This document shows positions 1-8,085 of a stretch of 64,000 nucleotides of DNA, one piece after another. Each line of letters starts with the position of its first letter. Positions within the stretch are counted from its first letter, which is position 1. The position numbers were made by a program, and so were the translations under genes. This stretch comes from Citrobacter europaeus (GTDB lineage: Bacteria > Pseudomonadota > Gammaproteobacteria > Enterobacterales > Enterobacteriaceae), in contig CP083650.1 of assembly GCA_020099315.1 (NCBI GenBank), positions 2,728,001 to 2,792,000 on the forward strand, given 5' to 3'. The notes below the pieces were generated by a model. That model searched no databases. It worked only from the letters and a program-made list of their open reading frames with translations, and was not told where the DNA came from.

Positions 1-442
1 GGAAGGTTTCCTGCTGACCGGCAAATGACGCATCTGGCATATCTTCTGCGGTAGCGGAAGAGCGCACGGCAAAAGAAGCATGGGCATCGTCCGCTGAAAG
101 CTGCGCGTAGGCATCGCGAACGGCATTCTCCAGCTCCGGCTGGAAAGGAGTGTCGATAATCCACTGGCGGATCTGTGCACCGGCTTTCGCAAGCTCGGTG
201 ACGTCGTCAATATCCGTTTTGTCCAGCAGCTCATAAATGCGCTGGTTTACACCGCTCTGGTCCAGAAACTGGTTAAAGGCATCGGCGGTCGTTGCAAAAC
301 CATTCGGTACGGAAACACCCATACCGGAAAGGTTAGTAATCATTTCACCCAGGGAGGCATTTTTGCCCCCAACTCTGTCTACATCATTCATGCCGAGTTG
401 GTTATACCAAAGCACCAGCGGTGACGAGCCATTGTTGGACAT
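1..442 (-). CDS. ppsA: Phosphoenolpyruvate synthase, N-terminal part (runs off window)
   Basis: Converts pyruvate, ATP and water to PEP, AMP and phosphate for gluconeogenesis; cytoplasmic. Only about the first 147 codons are inside the window. The reading frame begins MSNNGSSPLVLWYNQLG and continues with DVDRVGGKNASLGEM, the start of the PEP/pyruvate-binding ATP-grasp domain, and FAVRSSATAEDMPDASFAGQ further in. All match E. coli PpsA. The ATG at 442 follows a GGATTG-type ribosome site. It is divergent from ppsR, which encodes its regulatory kinase/phosphorylase. The upstream region holds a Cra-like site and KdgR-like boxes. Confidence 0.97.
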   Translation of the reverse strand, partial: MSNNGSSPLVLWYNQLGMNDVDRVGGKNASLGEMITNLSGMGVSVPNGFATTADAFNQFLDQSGVNQRIYELLDKTDIDDVTELAKAGAQIRQWIIDTPFQPELENAVRDAYAQLSADDAHASFAVRSSATAEDMPDASFAGQQETF

Positions 443-524
443 CGAACAATCCTTATATATGAACGAGGTTAGGAAACTCAATTTTGCGTAATTATCTTTG
501 CATATTTACCTCAACGAAAAAAAC

Positions 525-540
525 GGTGAATCGTTCAAGC
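525..540. promoter_or_regulatory. Putative Cra (FruR) operator of ppsA
   Basis: GGTGAATCGTTCAAGC resembles the Cra consensus GCTGAAWCGWTTCA and lies about 85 bases upstream of the ppsA start. Cra is known to activate ppsA in E. coli. The match is imperfect, so this is an inference from sequence and gene identity. Confidence 0.5.
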
Positions 541-642
541 AACTTTATTTTTTATTTTTTCAGATTGTTTACGCATTTGCGCAAACCCGCGAACCACAGG
601 GGATCTCCACAAAAACTATCGGTATAAACATTTGTTCCGAAA

Positions 643-662
643 AATGAAATGTACTTTTCATT
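643..662. promoter_or_regulatory. Inverted repeat resembling a KdgR-type box (6-bp spacer)
   Basis: AATGAAATGTACTTTTCATT is a 7-bp inverted repeat AATGAAA/TTTCATT with a 6-base spacer. The KdgR consensus has the same arms with a 5-base spacer, so this may be a variant site or another IclR-family operator. It lies in the ppsA-ppsR intergenic region, 18 bases from box 667-685. Confidence 0.35.
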
Positions 663-666
663 AAAT

Positions 667-685
667 ATAAAAATACCGTTTCATT
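667..685. promoter_or_regulatory. KdgR-like operator between ppsA and ppsR
   Basis: AAAATACCGTTTCATT (670-685) fits all 16 positions of the core RAAAYRNYRTTTYATT of the enterobacterial KdgR box; the outer three bases fit less well. The 328-base ppsA-ppsR gap is otherwise AT-rich and non-coding. Regulation of ppsA by KdgR has, to my knowledge, been proposed in pectinolytic enterobacteria; here it is an inference from the motif. Confidence 0.5.
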
Positions 686-770
686 TTATAAAATAGATGC
701 AGCAATATTCGCTTCTGGCGAATTTTAATTTATGCTTTCAGAGAATTATGTCAGCCCCAGGATGAGCAAA

Positions 771-1604
771 ATGGATAATGCTGTTGATCGTCACGTATTT
801 TATATTTCTGATGGTACGGCCATCACCGCCGAGGTATTGGGCCACGCGGTAATGTCGCAATTTCCGGTCACGATCAGCAGCATTACGCTGCCGTTTGTGG
901 AAAATGAGAGTCGTGCGCGGGCGGTCAAAGACCAGATTGACGCGATCTACCAACAAACTGGGGTGCGCCCTCTGGTGTTTTACTCCATCGTCTTGCCGGA
1001 AATTCGCTCAATCATTCTACAAAGCGAAGGATTTTGTCAGGATATCGTGCAGGCATTGGTTGCCCCACTGCAGCACGAAATGAAGCTCGATCCCACGCCG
1101 ATAGCCCATCGTACCCACGGTCTGAATCCCGGCAACCTCAACAAGTACGATGCGCGCATTGCCGCCATTGATTACACCCTGGCCCATGACGACGGTATTT
1201 CGTTGCGCAACCTCGATCAGGCGCAGGTGATCCTGCTCGGCGTTTCTCGCTGCGGCAAAACCCCAACCAGTTTGTATCTGGCGATGCAGTTTGGTATTCG
1301 TGCGGCCAACTACCCCTTTATTGCCGATGATATGGATAATCTGGTGCTGCCAGCGTCACTGAAGCCGTTACAGCATAAATTATTCGGCCTGACCATCGAC
1401 CCTGAGCGCCTGGCGGCCATCCGCGAAGAGCGCCGGGAGAACAGCCGTTACGCCTCCATGCGCCAGTGCCGTATGGAGGTGGCTGAGGTGGAAGCGCTGT
1501 ATCGTAAAAATCAGATCCCATGGCTGAACAGTACCAATTATTCGGTAGAAGAGATTGCTACCAAGATCCTCGACATAATGGGGCTGAATCGCCGCATGTA
1601 CTAG
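771..1604 (+). CDS. ppsR: PEP synthase regulatory protein (bifunctional kinase/pyrophosphorylase)
   Basis: PpsR inactivates PEP synthase by ADP-dependent phosphorylation of a threonine and reactivates it by phosphate-dependent removal. The 277-residue product has the E. coli length and sequence, with the nucleotide-binding P-loop GVSRCGKT at residues 157-164. The ATG at 771 (MDNAVDRHVFYIS) is chosen by homology; an in-frame ATG at 732 would add 13 unconserved residues. It is divergent from its target gene ppsA. Its TAG stop codon lies inside the TrpR operator of the next gene, aroH. Confidence 0.97.
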   Translation: MDNAVDRHVFYISDGTAITAEVLGHAVMSQFPVTISSITLPFVENESRARAVKDQIDAIYQQTGVRPLVFYSIVLPEIRSIILQSEGFCQDIVQALVAPLQHEMKLDPTPIAHRTHGLNPGNLNKYDARIAAIDYTLAHDDGISLRNLDQAQVILLGVSRCGKTPTSLYLAMQFGIRAANYPFIADDMDNLVLPASLKPLQHKLFGLTIDPERLAAIREERRENSRYASMRQCRMEVAEVEALYRKNQIPWLNSTNYSVEEIATKILDIMGLNRRMY

Positions 1605-1616
1605 AATGCTAGTACA
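1597..1616. promoter_or_regulatory. TrpR operator of aroH
   Basis: TGTACTAGAATGCTAGTACA is a perfect inverted repeat (8-bp arms, 4-base centre) matching the trp operator core CTAG...CTAG. A candidate -10 box TATTAT lies at 1634-1639, so the operator covers the -35 region, as described for E. coli aroH. It contains the ppsR stop codon (1602-1604). Confidence 0.9.
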
Positions 1617-1730
1617 CTGGTTCGATTTTTTGTTATTATGCTCGCCACCAGGCAGGATGAGTGTGATATTGTGATGTACATCACTTCCCGGTAGTCCTGC
1701 CGTTGAAGCAACAAATTTCTGAGACAAGTA

Positions 1731-2777
1731 ATGAACAGAACCGATGAACTCCGTACTGCGCGTATTGACAATCTGGTCACTCCAGCAGAGCTTGCGCAAC
1801 GGCATCCTGTTTCTTCCTCCGTCGCCCGTCATGTCACGGAATCCCGACGTCGGATAGAAAAAATATTAAATGGTGAAGACGCTCGTTTGCTGGTGATCGT
1901 AGGTCCCTGCTCGATTCACGATCTTGATGCCGCCATGGAATACGCTACCCGCTTGCAGGGGCTGCGCGAAAAACATCAGGCGCGCCTGGAAATCGTGATG
2001 CGCACCTATTTTGAAAAACCGCGCACCGTCGTGGGCTGGAAAGGCTTAATTTCCGACCCGGATTTAAACGGCAGCTACCGCGTGAACCACGGCATTGAAC
2101 TGGCGCGCAAGCTGCTGTTGCAGGTCAATGAACTGGGCGTACCCACGGCAACAGAATTCCTCGACATGGTGACCGGTCAGTTTATTGCCGATTTAATCAG
2201 TTGGGGAGCCATTGGCGCGCGCACCACCGAAAGCCAAATCCACCGTGAAATGGCGTCTGCGCTCTCCTGTCCGGTCGGCTTTAAAAACGGCACGGATGGC
2301 AACACGCGTATCGCTGTCGATGCGATCCGCGCCTCCCGCGCCAGCCACATGTTCCTCTCTCCGGATAAAACCGGCCAGATGACCATTTATCAAACCAGCG
2401 GTAATCCTTACGGACATATCATTATGCGCGGCGGTAAAAAGCCGAATTATTATGCTGAAGATATTGCCGCCGCCTGCGATACCCTGCACGAATTTTCCCT
2501 GCCTGAGCATCTGGTAGTCGATTTTAGCCACGGCAATTGCCAGAAGCAGCATCGTCGTCAGTTGGACGTTTGTGATGACGTGTGTCAGCAAATTCGCAAC
2601 GGTTCGACGGCGATTGCCGGGATTATGGCGGAGAGTTTCCTGCGTGAAGGTACGCAAAAAATCGTTAGCGGCCAGCCGCTGGTTTACGGTCAGTCCATTA
2701 CCGACCCATGCCTGAACTGGGAAGATACTGAACTGCTGGTTGAAAAACTCGCCTCTGCGGTTGATAGCCGTTTTTAA
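1731..2777 (+). CDS. aroH: 3-deoxy-7-phosphoheptulonate (DAHP) synthase, Trp-sensitive
   Basis: Condenses PEP and erythrose 4-phosphate to DAHP, the first step of the shikimate pathway. The 348-residue protein equals E. coli AroH in length. Class I motifs are visible: GPCSIHD at residues 58-64, KPRTVVGWKGLISDP and DFSHGN. Assignment to the Trp-regulated isozyme rests on sequence, the position downstream of ppsR and the TrpR operator just upstream. The gene is monocistronic; a GC-rich hairpin follows the stop codon. Confidence 0.96.
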   Translation: MNRTDELRTARIDNLVTPAELAQRHPVSSSVARHVTESRRRIEKILNGEDARLLVIVGPCSIHDLDAAMEYATRLQGLREKHQARLEIVMRTYFEKPRTVVGWKGLISDPDLNGSYRVNHGIELARKLLLQVNELGVPTATEFLDMVTGQFIADLISWGAIGARTTESQIHREMASALSCPVGFKNGTDGNTRIAVDAIRASRASHMFLSPDKTGQMTIYQTSGNPYGHIIMRGGKKPNYYAEDIAAACDTLHEFSLPEHLVVDFSHGNCQKQHRRQLDVCDDVCQQIRNGSTAIAGIMAESFLREGTQKIVSGQPLVYGQSITDPCLNWEDTELLVEKLASAVDSRF

Positions 2778-2784
2778 TGTTGTT

Positions 2785-2811
2785 CGCCGGGTAACATCAC
2801 GTTGCCCGGCG
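2785..2811 (+). terminator. Hairpin downstream of aroH
   Basis: CGCCGGGTAAC and GTTGCCCGGCG form an 11-bp stem (one G-T pair) around ATCAC. The T-rich stretch only begins about 10 bases later, so it may be a weak terminator or an mRNA 3'-end stabiliser. Confidence 0.6.
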
Positions 2812-2900
2812 CTAATCCTTTGTTTTTCCCCTCCTTGTTGTACAAAATCTATTCTCGTCACAATTATTTCACAAAAATGCTTGCCGCAAATTTGCAGTTT

Positions 2901-2919
2901 GATGATAATGATTATCATT
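2901..2919. promoter_or_regulatory. Fur box of the hemP-hmuRSTUV operon
   Basis: GATGATAATGATTATCATT contains ATGATAATGATTATCAT, a near-perfect palindrome close to the Fur consensus GATAATGATAATCATTATC. It lies 38 bases before the hemP start, where it would block the promoter under iron-replete conditions. Confidence 0.88.
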
Positions 2920-2956
2920 GTTAAATTGATTGTTATTTTTAAAAACTATTTCACGT

Positions 2957-3136
2957 ATGGATAACACAACAACAACGCACGCAAAAGAGAAAGCCCCCCC
3001 TGCTGTCGCGCCAAACGAGCGTCGAATTGACAGTAAAAGTCTATTGGGCAAAGAGGGACGCGTGATCATAGAACACGATGGTCAGCTCTATCTGCTGCGC
3101 CAGACCCAAGCCGGAAAACTCATTCTGACTAAATAA
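2957..3136 (+). CDS. hemP: Haemin uptake protein HemP (HemP/HmuP family)
   Basis: A 59-residue cytoplasmic protein with the family core RRIDSKSLLG...VIIEHDGQLYLLRQTQAGKLILTK. HemP proteins are encoded at the head of haem-uptake operons and in some bacteria are needed for expression of the haem receptor; the mechanism is not settled. The ATG at 2957 (MDNTTTTHAKEK) is preferred over an upstream in-frame codon near 2930 because it gives the family length. It directly follows the Fur box. E. coli K-12 retains only a homologue of this gene, ydiE, at the same place. Confidence 0.88.
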   Translation: MDNTTTTHAKEKAPPAVAPNERRIDSKSLLGKEGRVIIEHDGQLYLLRQTQAGKLILTK

Positions 3137-3210
3137 ACAACACTTTTCGCCAGCCACCCAGGTAATCCCCAGGCAGCCAGCGCTTTTCGATTTCCTAATG
3201 GAGAGTTGCT

Positions 3211-5196
3211 ATGCCACACCTGCACACTGCATCCCTGCGTCCATCACTGTTGGCGCTGGCGATTATCAGTAACCTGCCCGCCGTCGCTTATGCGGCGGTT
3301 GAAGATATGACCGTTACCGCCACTGGCAATGCCCGTAGCGCCTTTGAAGCGCCGATGATGGTCAGCGTGATTGATGCCACGGCCCCAGAAAACCAGACCG
3401 CCAGCTCGGCAGCCGATCTGTTGCGGACGGTTCCGGGTCTGACCCTCGATGGCACAGGTCGTACCAATGGCCAGGACGTGAATCTACGCGGCTACGATCG
3501 ACGCGGCGTTCTGGTGCTGGTTGACGGCGTTCGTCAGGGCACCGACACCGGACACCTGAACAGTACCTTCCTCGACCCGGCGCTTATCAAACGCATCGAA
3601 GTCGTACGCGGCCCTTCTGCACTGCTGTACGGCAGCGGTGCGCTGGGCGGCGTTATCGCCTATGACACAGCGGATGCCAAAGATCTGCTGGAAGCCGGAC
3701 AAAACAGCGGTTATCGCGTGTTCGGTACTGCGGCAACCGGCGATCACAGCCTCGGTATGGGCGCCAGCGCTTTTGGGCGCACCGATACGCTGGACGGACT
3801 GCTTGCCTGGTCGAGTCGCGATCGTGGTGATTTGCGTCAGAGTGACGGTACAACAGCGCCAAACGACGAAGCGATCAACAATATGCTGGCGAAAGGCAGT
3901 TGGAAAATTGACAGCGCCCAGACGCTGGCCGGTTCGCTGCGTTACTACAACAATGACGCCCGTGAACCTAAAAATCCACAAACCAGCGCAGCGGATGCCA
4001 CCAGCAACCCGATGACCAACCGTTCAACGATCCAGCGCGATGCGCAACTGACCTACACGCTCTCCCCGGCGGACAATGACTGGCTGAACGCGGATGCTCG
4101 TATTTACTGGTCCGAAGCGCGCATTAATGCACAAAACACGGATAACACCGGCGAGTTTCGCAAGCAGACGACCAAAGGCGGTAAACTCGACAACCGTACC
4201 CGCCTGTTTACCGACTCTTTCGCATCTCACCTGCTGACCTACGGCGGTGAGTACTATCGTCAGGAACAACAGCCAGGTGGCACAACCACCGGTTTCCCAG
4301 AGGCAAAGATCGATTTCAGCTCCGGCTGGCTACAGGATGAAATCACCCTGCGCGATCTGCCGGTTACGCTGCTGGGCGGTACCCGTTATGACTCTTATCG
4401 CGGCAGCAGCGACGGCTATGAAGATGTCGATGCCGATAAATGGTCGTCCCGCGCCGGACTCACCGTTGCGCCAGCAGACTGGCTGATGCTGTTTGGTTCT
4501 TACGCTCAGGCCTTCCGTGCGCCGACTATGGGCGAGATGTATAACGATGCGAAACACTTCTCGATTGGCCGTTTCTACACCAACTACTGGGTGCCAAACC
4601 CTAACCTGCGTCCGGAAACCAACGAAACACAGGAATACGGATTTGGTCTGCGCTTTGACGATCTGCTGATGGCAAGCGATGCGCTCGAATTTAAAGCCAG
4701 CTATTTCGACACCAAAGCGAAAGATTACATCTCCACCAGCGTCGACTTCGCCGCCGCAACAACGATGTCTTATAACGTCCCCAACGCGAAAATCTGGGGC
4801 TGGGACGTCATGGCGAAATATTCCGCCGATCTGTTCAGCCTCGACATGGCCTATAACCGTACGCGCGGCAAAGATACTGACACGGGAGAATACATTTCCA
4901 GCATTAACCCAGATACGGTCACCAGCAAACTGAACGTGCCGGTTGCGCACAGCGGATTCTCCGTGGGCTGGATAGGGACATTTGCCGATCGTTCAACGCA
5001 TATCAGCAGCAGCTACACTAAACAGCCCGGCTATGCGGTAAACGATTTCTACGTGAGCTATCAGGGCCAACAAGCGCTGAAAGGTATGACCACCACACTG
5101 GTACTGGGCAACGCCTTCGACAAAGAGTACTGGTCGCCGCAAGGCATTCCGCAGGATGGTCGTAATGGCAAAATTTTCGTGAGTTATCAGTGGTAA
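3211..5196 (+). CDS. hmuR: TonB-dependent outer-membrane haem receptor
   Basis: Takes haem or haem proteins through the outer membrane using TonB energy. The 661-residue protein has a signal peptide (cleavage likely after residue 28, VAYA), a TonB box MTVTATG at 33-39, a plug with the RRGVLVLVDGVRQGT segment, and a beta barrel ending in aromatic Trp (SYQW). The haem-receptor signatures FRAP (435-438) and NPNL (463-466) are present. ATG 3211 has the good ribosome site GGAGAG. Family members are named HmuR, HemR, ChuA or ShuA. A GC hairpin separates it from hmuS. Confidence 0.95.
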   Translation: MPHLHTASLRPSLLALAIISNLPAVAYAAVEDMTVTATGNARSAFEAPMMVSVIDATAPENQTASSAADLLRTVPGLTLDGTGRTNGQDVNLRGYDRRGVLVLVDGVRQGTDTGHLNSTFLDPALIKRIEVVRGPSALLYGSGALGGVIAYDTADAKDLLEAGQNSGYRVFGTAATGDHSLGMGASAFGRTDTLDGLLAWSSRDRGDLRQSDGTTAPNDEAINNMLAKGSWKIDSAQTLAGSLRYYNNDAREPKNPQTSAADATSNPMTNRSTIQRDAQLTYTLSPADNDWLNADARIYWSEARINAQNTDNTGEFRKQTTKGGKLDNRTRLFTDSFASHLLTYGGEYYRQEQQPGGTTTGFPEAKIDFSSGWLQDEITLRDLPVTLLGGTRYDSYRGSSDGYEDVDADKWSSRAGLTVAPADWLMLFGSYAQAFRAPTMGEMYNDAKHFSIGRFYTNYWVPNPNLRPETNETQEYGFGLRFDDLLMASDALEFKASYFDTKAKDYISTSVDFAAATTMSYNVPNAKIWGWDVMAKYSADLFSLDMAYNRTRGKDTDTGEYISSINPDTVTSKLNVPVAHSGFSVGWIGTFADRSTHISSSYTKQPGYAVNDFYVSYQGQQALKGMTTTLVLGNAFDKEYWSPQGIPQDGRNGKIFVSYQW

Positions 5197-5204
5197 TCAC
5201 TTTT

Positions 5205-5220
5205 CCCCGGTTCGCCGGGG
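5205..5220 (+). other. Intercistronic hairpin with TTCG loop between hmuR and hmuS
   Basis: CCCCGG-TTCG-CCGGGG is a perfect 6-bp GC stem with a UUCG tetraloop, closed by G-C rather than the extra-stable C-G pair. No T-run follows, so it more likely limits read-through or protects the receptor mRNA 3' end than fully terminates. Confidence 0.6.
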
Positions 5221-5243
5221 TAGCAATCTGGAAGGAAGAGACA

Positions 5244-6275
5244 ATGAATCATTACACACGCTGGCTGGAACTGAAGAAAGAAAATCCTGGCAAATACGCA
5301 CGTGACATTGCGGGGTTGATGAATATTAGCGAAGCCGAACTGACCTTCGCCCGCGTCGGTCATGACGCCTGGCGCTTACGTGGCGAAGTACGCGAAATCC
5401 TCGGCGCACTGGAAACCGTAGGCGAAACCAAATGCATTTGCCGCAACGAATACGCGGTACATGAGCAGGTGGGTGCTTTTACCAATCAGCACCTCAACGG
5501 TCATGCCGGGCTGGTTCTTAATCCGCGCGCCCTCGACCTGCGCCTGTTCCTCAATCAGTGGGCAAGCGTATTTCATATCAGCGAAACAACCGCCCACGGC
5601 GAACGTCAGAGCATCCAGTTCTTTGACCATCAGGGAGATGCGCTGCTGAAGGTCTACGCCACGCAGAATACCCTCATTGAGGATTGGGCGGCGTTGCTGA
5701 CCCGATTCATCTTTGCCGAAAACCCGCCACTGGTGCTGCAACCCGCCAACAATTCTGCTCCCGCCGTCGTCACGGTCGATGCGCAGACCGTTGATCAAGA
5801 GTGGCGAGCAATGACCGATGTCCATCAGTTCTTCGGTCTGCTGAAACGCCACGACCTCACCCGCCAACAGGCGTTTAATCTGGTGGGCGACGATCTGGCC
5901 TGTAAAGTTTCTAATAGCGCACTGGCGCAGTTACTCGACACCGCGCGTCAGGATGGCAATGAAATCATGATCTTTGTGGGTAATCGCGGCTGCGTACAGA
6001 TTTTTACCGGCGTGATTGAAAAATTGGTACCGATGAAAGGCTGGCTGAATATATTCAACCCGGCATTTACCTTACACCTGCTGGAAGAGAGCGTGGCAGA
6101 AACATGGGTAACGCGCAAACCGACCGCCGATGGACACGTCACCAGTCTGGAACTGTTTGCTGCCGACGGCACGCAAATTGCCCAGTTGTACGGTCAACGT
6201 ACGGAAGGCGAGCCGGAGCAGACGCAATGGCGTGCACAGATTGACGCGCTGACGCCGAAAGGACTGGCCGCATGA
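5244..6275 (+). CDS. hmuS: Haem-handling protein / haem-degrading factor HmuS (HemS family)
   Basis: Cytoplasmic protein that receives imported haem; HemS/ChuS/HmuS members store, transfer or break open haem. The product has 343 residues with two repeated HemS domains: residues 1-170 (NPGKYARDIAGLMNISEAEL near the N terminus) and about 190-343. The ATG at 5244 follows GGAAGGAAGAG and gives the family length, whereas the frame is open from 5190 with no conserved sequence. It overlaps hmuT by four bases (ATGA), showing translational coupling. Confidence 0.94.
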   Translation: MNHYTRWLELKKENPGKYARDIAGLMNISEAELTFARVGHDAWRLRGEVREILGALETVGETKCICRNEYAVHEQVGAFTNQHLNGHAGLVLNPRALDLRLFLNQWASVFHISETTAHGERQSIQFFDHQGDALLKVYATQNTLIEDWAALLTRFIFAENPPLVLQPANNSAPAVVTVDAQTVDQEWRAMTDVHQFFGLLKRHDLTRQQAFNLVGDDLACKVSNSALAQLLDTARQDGNEIMIFVGNRGCVQIFTGVIEKLVPMKGWLNIFNPAFTLHLLEESVAETWVTRKPTADGHVTSLELFAADGTQIAQLYGQRTEGEPEQTQWRAQIDALTPKGLAA

Positions 6276-7093
6276 AAAAACTGCTGGTCCTGATCGCGCT
6301 GCTGCCCATTGCAGCGCTGGCTGCTGCCGGGGAACGGGTTGTTGCACTCGGTGGCGATGTTACCGAGATTGTATACGCACTGGGAGCACAGTCTTCCCTT
6401 GTAGCGCGAGACAGCACCAGCCAGTGGCCTGAAGCAGCAAACGCGCTACCGGATGTTGGTTACTTACGCCAGCTCAACGCCGAAGGGATCCTTGCTACAC
6501 GCCCTACGCTGGTCCTTGCCAGCGCGCAGGCACAGCCCTCTCTGGCGCTAAAACAGCTTGAGCAGAGCAACGTCAGGGTTGTTACGATCCCGGCGAGCAA
6601 CGATCTTGAGGTGATTGATGAAAAAATTCGCGTCATCGCCGAAGCAACCCATCGGCAGGCCGAAGGCGAAACGCTGCGCGCCAGCTTACGTCAGGAAATG
6701 GCGGCGTTGCCATCATCTGAACTAAACAAACGCGTGCTGTTTATTCTTAATCATGGCGGGATGACCGCAATGGCGGCGGGCCAGCAAACCGGAGCCGATG
6801 CGGCTATTCGTGCCGCCGGTTTGCACAACGCCATGCAGGGCGTTAACCGCTATCAGCCGCTGTCACAGGAAGGCGTCATTGCCAGCCAGCCCGATCTGGT
6901 GGTGATTTCACAGGACGGCGTTAAGGCGATGGGTGGCGAAGATAACCTGTGGGCGCTGCCGGGCCTTGCGCTAACGCCTGCCGGGCGGAATAAACAGGTG
7001 TTACAGGTGGATGATATGGCGCTACTCGGCTTCAGCGTGCGTACGCCGCAGGCCATTTTGCAGCTTCGCGCTAAAGCAGAGCAATTGCCCTGA
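6272..7093 (+). CDS. hmuT: Periplasmic haem-binding protein of haem ABC importer
   Basis: Carries haem across the periplasm to the HmuUV permease. The 273-residue protein has a signal peptide (residues 1-19, MKKLLVLIALLPIAALAAAG) and the class III binding-protein fold (ERVVALGGDVTEIVYALG). The Tyr-Leu-Arg motif at 64-66 matches the haem-ligating tyrosine of this family, and His161 is a candidate second ligand. The start overlaps the hmuS stop, and its last base is the first base of hmuU. Confidence 0.94.
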   Translation: MKKLLVLIALLPIAALAAAGERVVALGGDVTEIVYALGAQSSLVARDSTSQWPEAANALPDVGYLRQLNAEGILATRPTLVLASAQAQPSLALKQLEQSNVRVVTIPASNDLEVIDEKIRVIAEATHRQAEGETLRASLRQEMAALPSSELNKRVLFILNHGGMTAMAAGQQTGADAAIRAAGLHNAMQGVNRYQPLSQEGVIASQPDLVVISQDGVKAMGGEDNLWALPGLALTPAGRNKQVLQVDDMALLGFSVRTPQAILQLRAKAEQLP

Positions 7094-8085
7094 TGTCCCG
7101 ACGTATCAGTTATTCTTTATGGGCGCTCGCACTCATATTAGTCATGATGACAATCCTGGCTACCGGTTTTGGCGCGTTGCGCCTGCCGGTAAGTCTGCTC
7201 TGGCATGATGGCGATGAGGCACTGCGTCAAATCTGGCTCACAATTCGTCTGCCGCGCGTCCTGCTGGCGCTGGTGATTGGCGGCTCTCTGGCGCTCGCAG
7301 GCTGCGTGATGCAGGGACTGTTTCGCAACCCGCTAGCTGACCCGGGATTACTGGGGATAAGCAGCGGCGCCGCCTGCGCCGTCGCCCTGTGGGTGGTACT
7401 GCCTGTCTCTTTGCCCGCGCTGCTGATGCTGTACGCCCCAATGCTGGCCGCTTTTATGGGTGCCCTGGCGGCAACGGTGGTGATTTTTATCCTCAGCCAA
7501 CAGCGCGACGGATCACTCTCGCGTCTGCTACTGGTCGGTATTGCCATCAACGCACTTTGCGGGGCGGCGGTTGGCGTTCTGTCGTGGGTCAGTAATGATG
7601 CGCAACTGCGCCAGCTGTCGCTATGGGGAATGGGAAGTCTGGGGGCTGCACAATGGTCCACGCTGCTGGCGGTAACCTCGCTGACTATCCCGACGGTGCT
7701 GATTATCTGGCGTCTGGCGCCGGCACTGAACCTGCTGCAGTTGGGTGAGGAAGAGGCGCATTATCTCGGCGTAGATGTGCGTACCGTTCAGCGTATTTTG
7801 CTGCTTTGTAGCGCATTGCTGGTTGCCGCAGCCGTGGCGGTAAGCGGCGTAATTGGATTTATCGGGTTGGTTATCCCGCATCTGATGCGCATGTGGCTTG
7901 GCTCAGATCATCGGGCCGTTATTCCGGGATCCGTGCTGGCGGGCGCGTTTCTGTTACTGATTGCCGACACGTTGGCCCGTACGGCGGTTGCCCCTGCAGA
8001 GATGCCGGTCGGTCTGTTGACCAGTCTTCTCGGCGCACCGTGGTTTTTATGGCTTATTTTTCGTCAGCGAGGACCGCATGGCTGA
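7093..8085 (+). CDS. hmuU: Haem ABC transporter permease
   Basis: FecCD/BtuC-family inner-membrane permease of 330 residues, expected to have about ten membrane helices. Family hallmarks visible are the RLPRVLLALVIGGSLALAG segment after the first helix, GLFRNPLADPGLLGISSGA, and the ATPase-contacting region VIGFIGLVIPHLMRM near residue 255. It shares one base with hmuT (TGATG) and overlaps hmuV by eight bases, so the importer genes are tightly coupled. Confidence 0.95.
   Translation: MSRRISYSLWALALILVMMTILATGFGALRLPVSLLWHDGDEALRQIWLTIRLPRVLLALVIGGSLALAGCVMQGLFRNPLADPGLLGISSGAACAVALWVVLPVSLPALLMLYAPMLAAFMGALAATVVIFILSQQRDGSLSRLLLVGIAINALCGAAVGVLSWVSNDAQLRQLSLWGMGSLGAAQWSTLLAVTSLTIPTVLIIWRLAPALNLLQLGEEEAHYLGVDVRTVQRILLLCSALLVAAAVAVSGVIGFIGLVIPHLMRMWLGSDHRAVIPGSVLAGAFLLLIADTLARTAVAPAEMPVGLLTSLLGAPWFLWLIFRQRGPHG

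Noticed and set aside
2193..2918. 241-codon frame on the minus strand over aroH
   Set aside because: Antisense to conserved aroH codons; its start lies within the Fur-box region, which has a clear other role.
4330..4950. 206-codon frame antisense to hmuR
   Set aside because: Mirror of beta-barrel codons; no start signal and no family.
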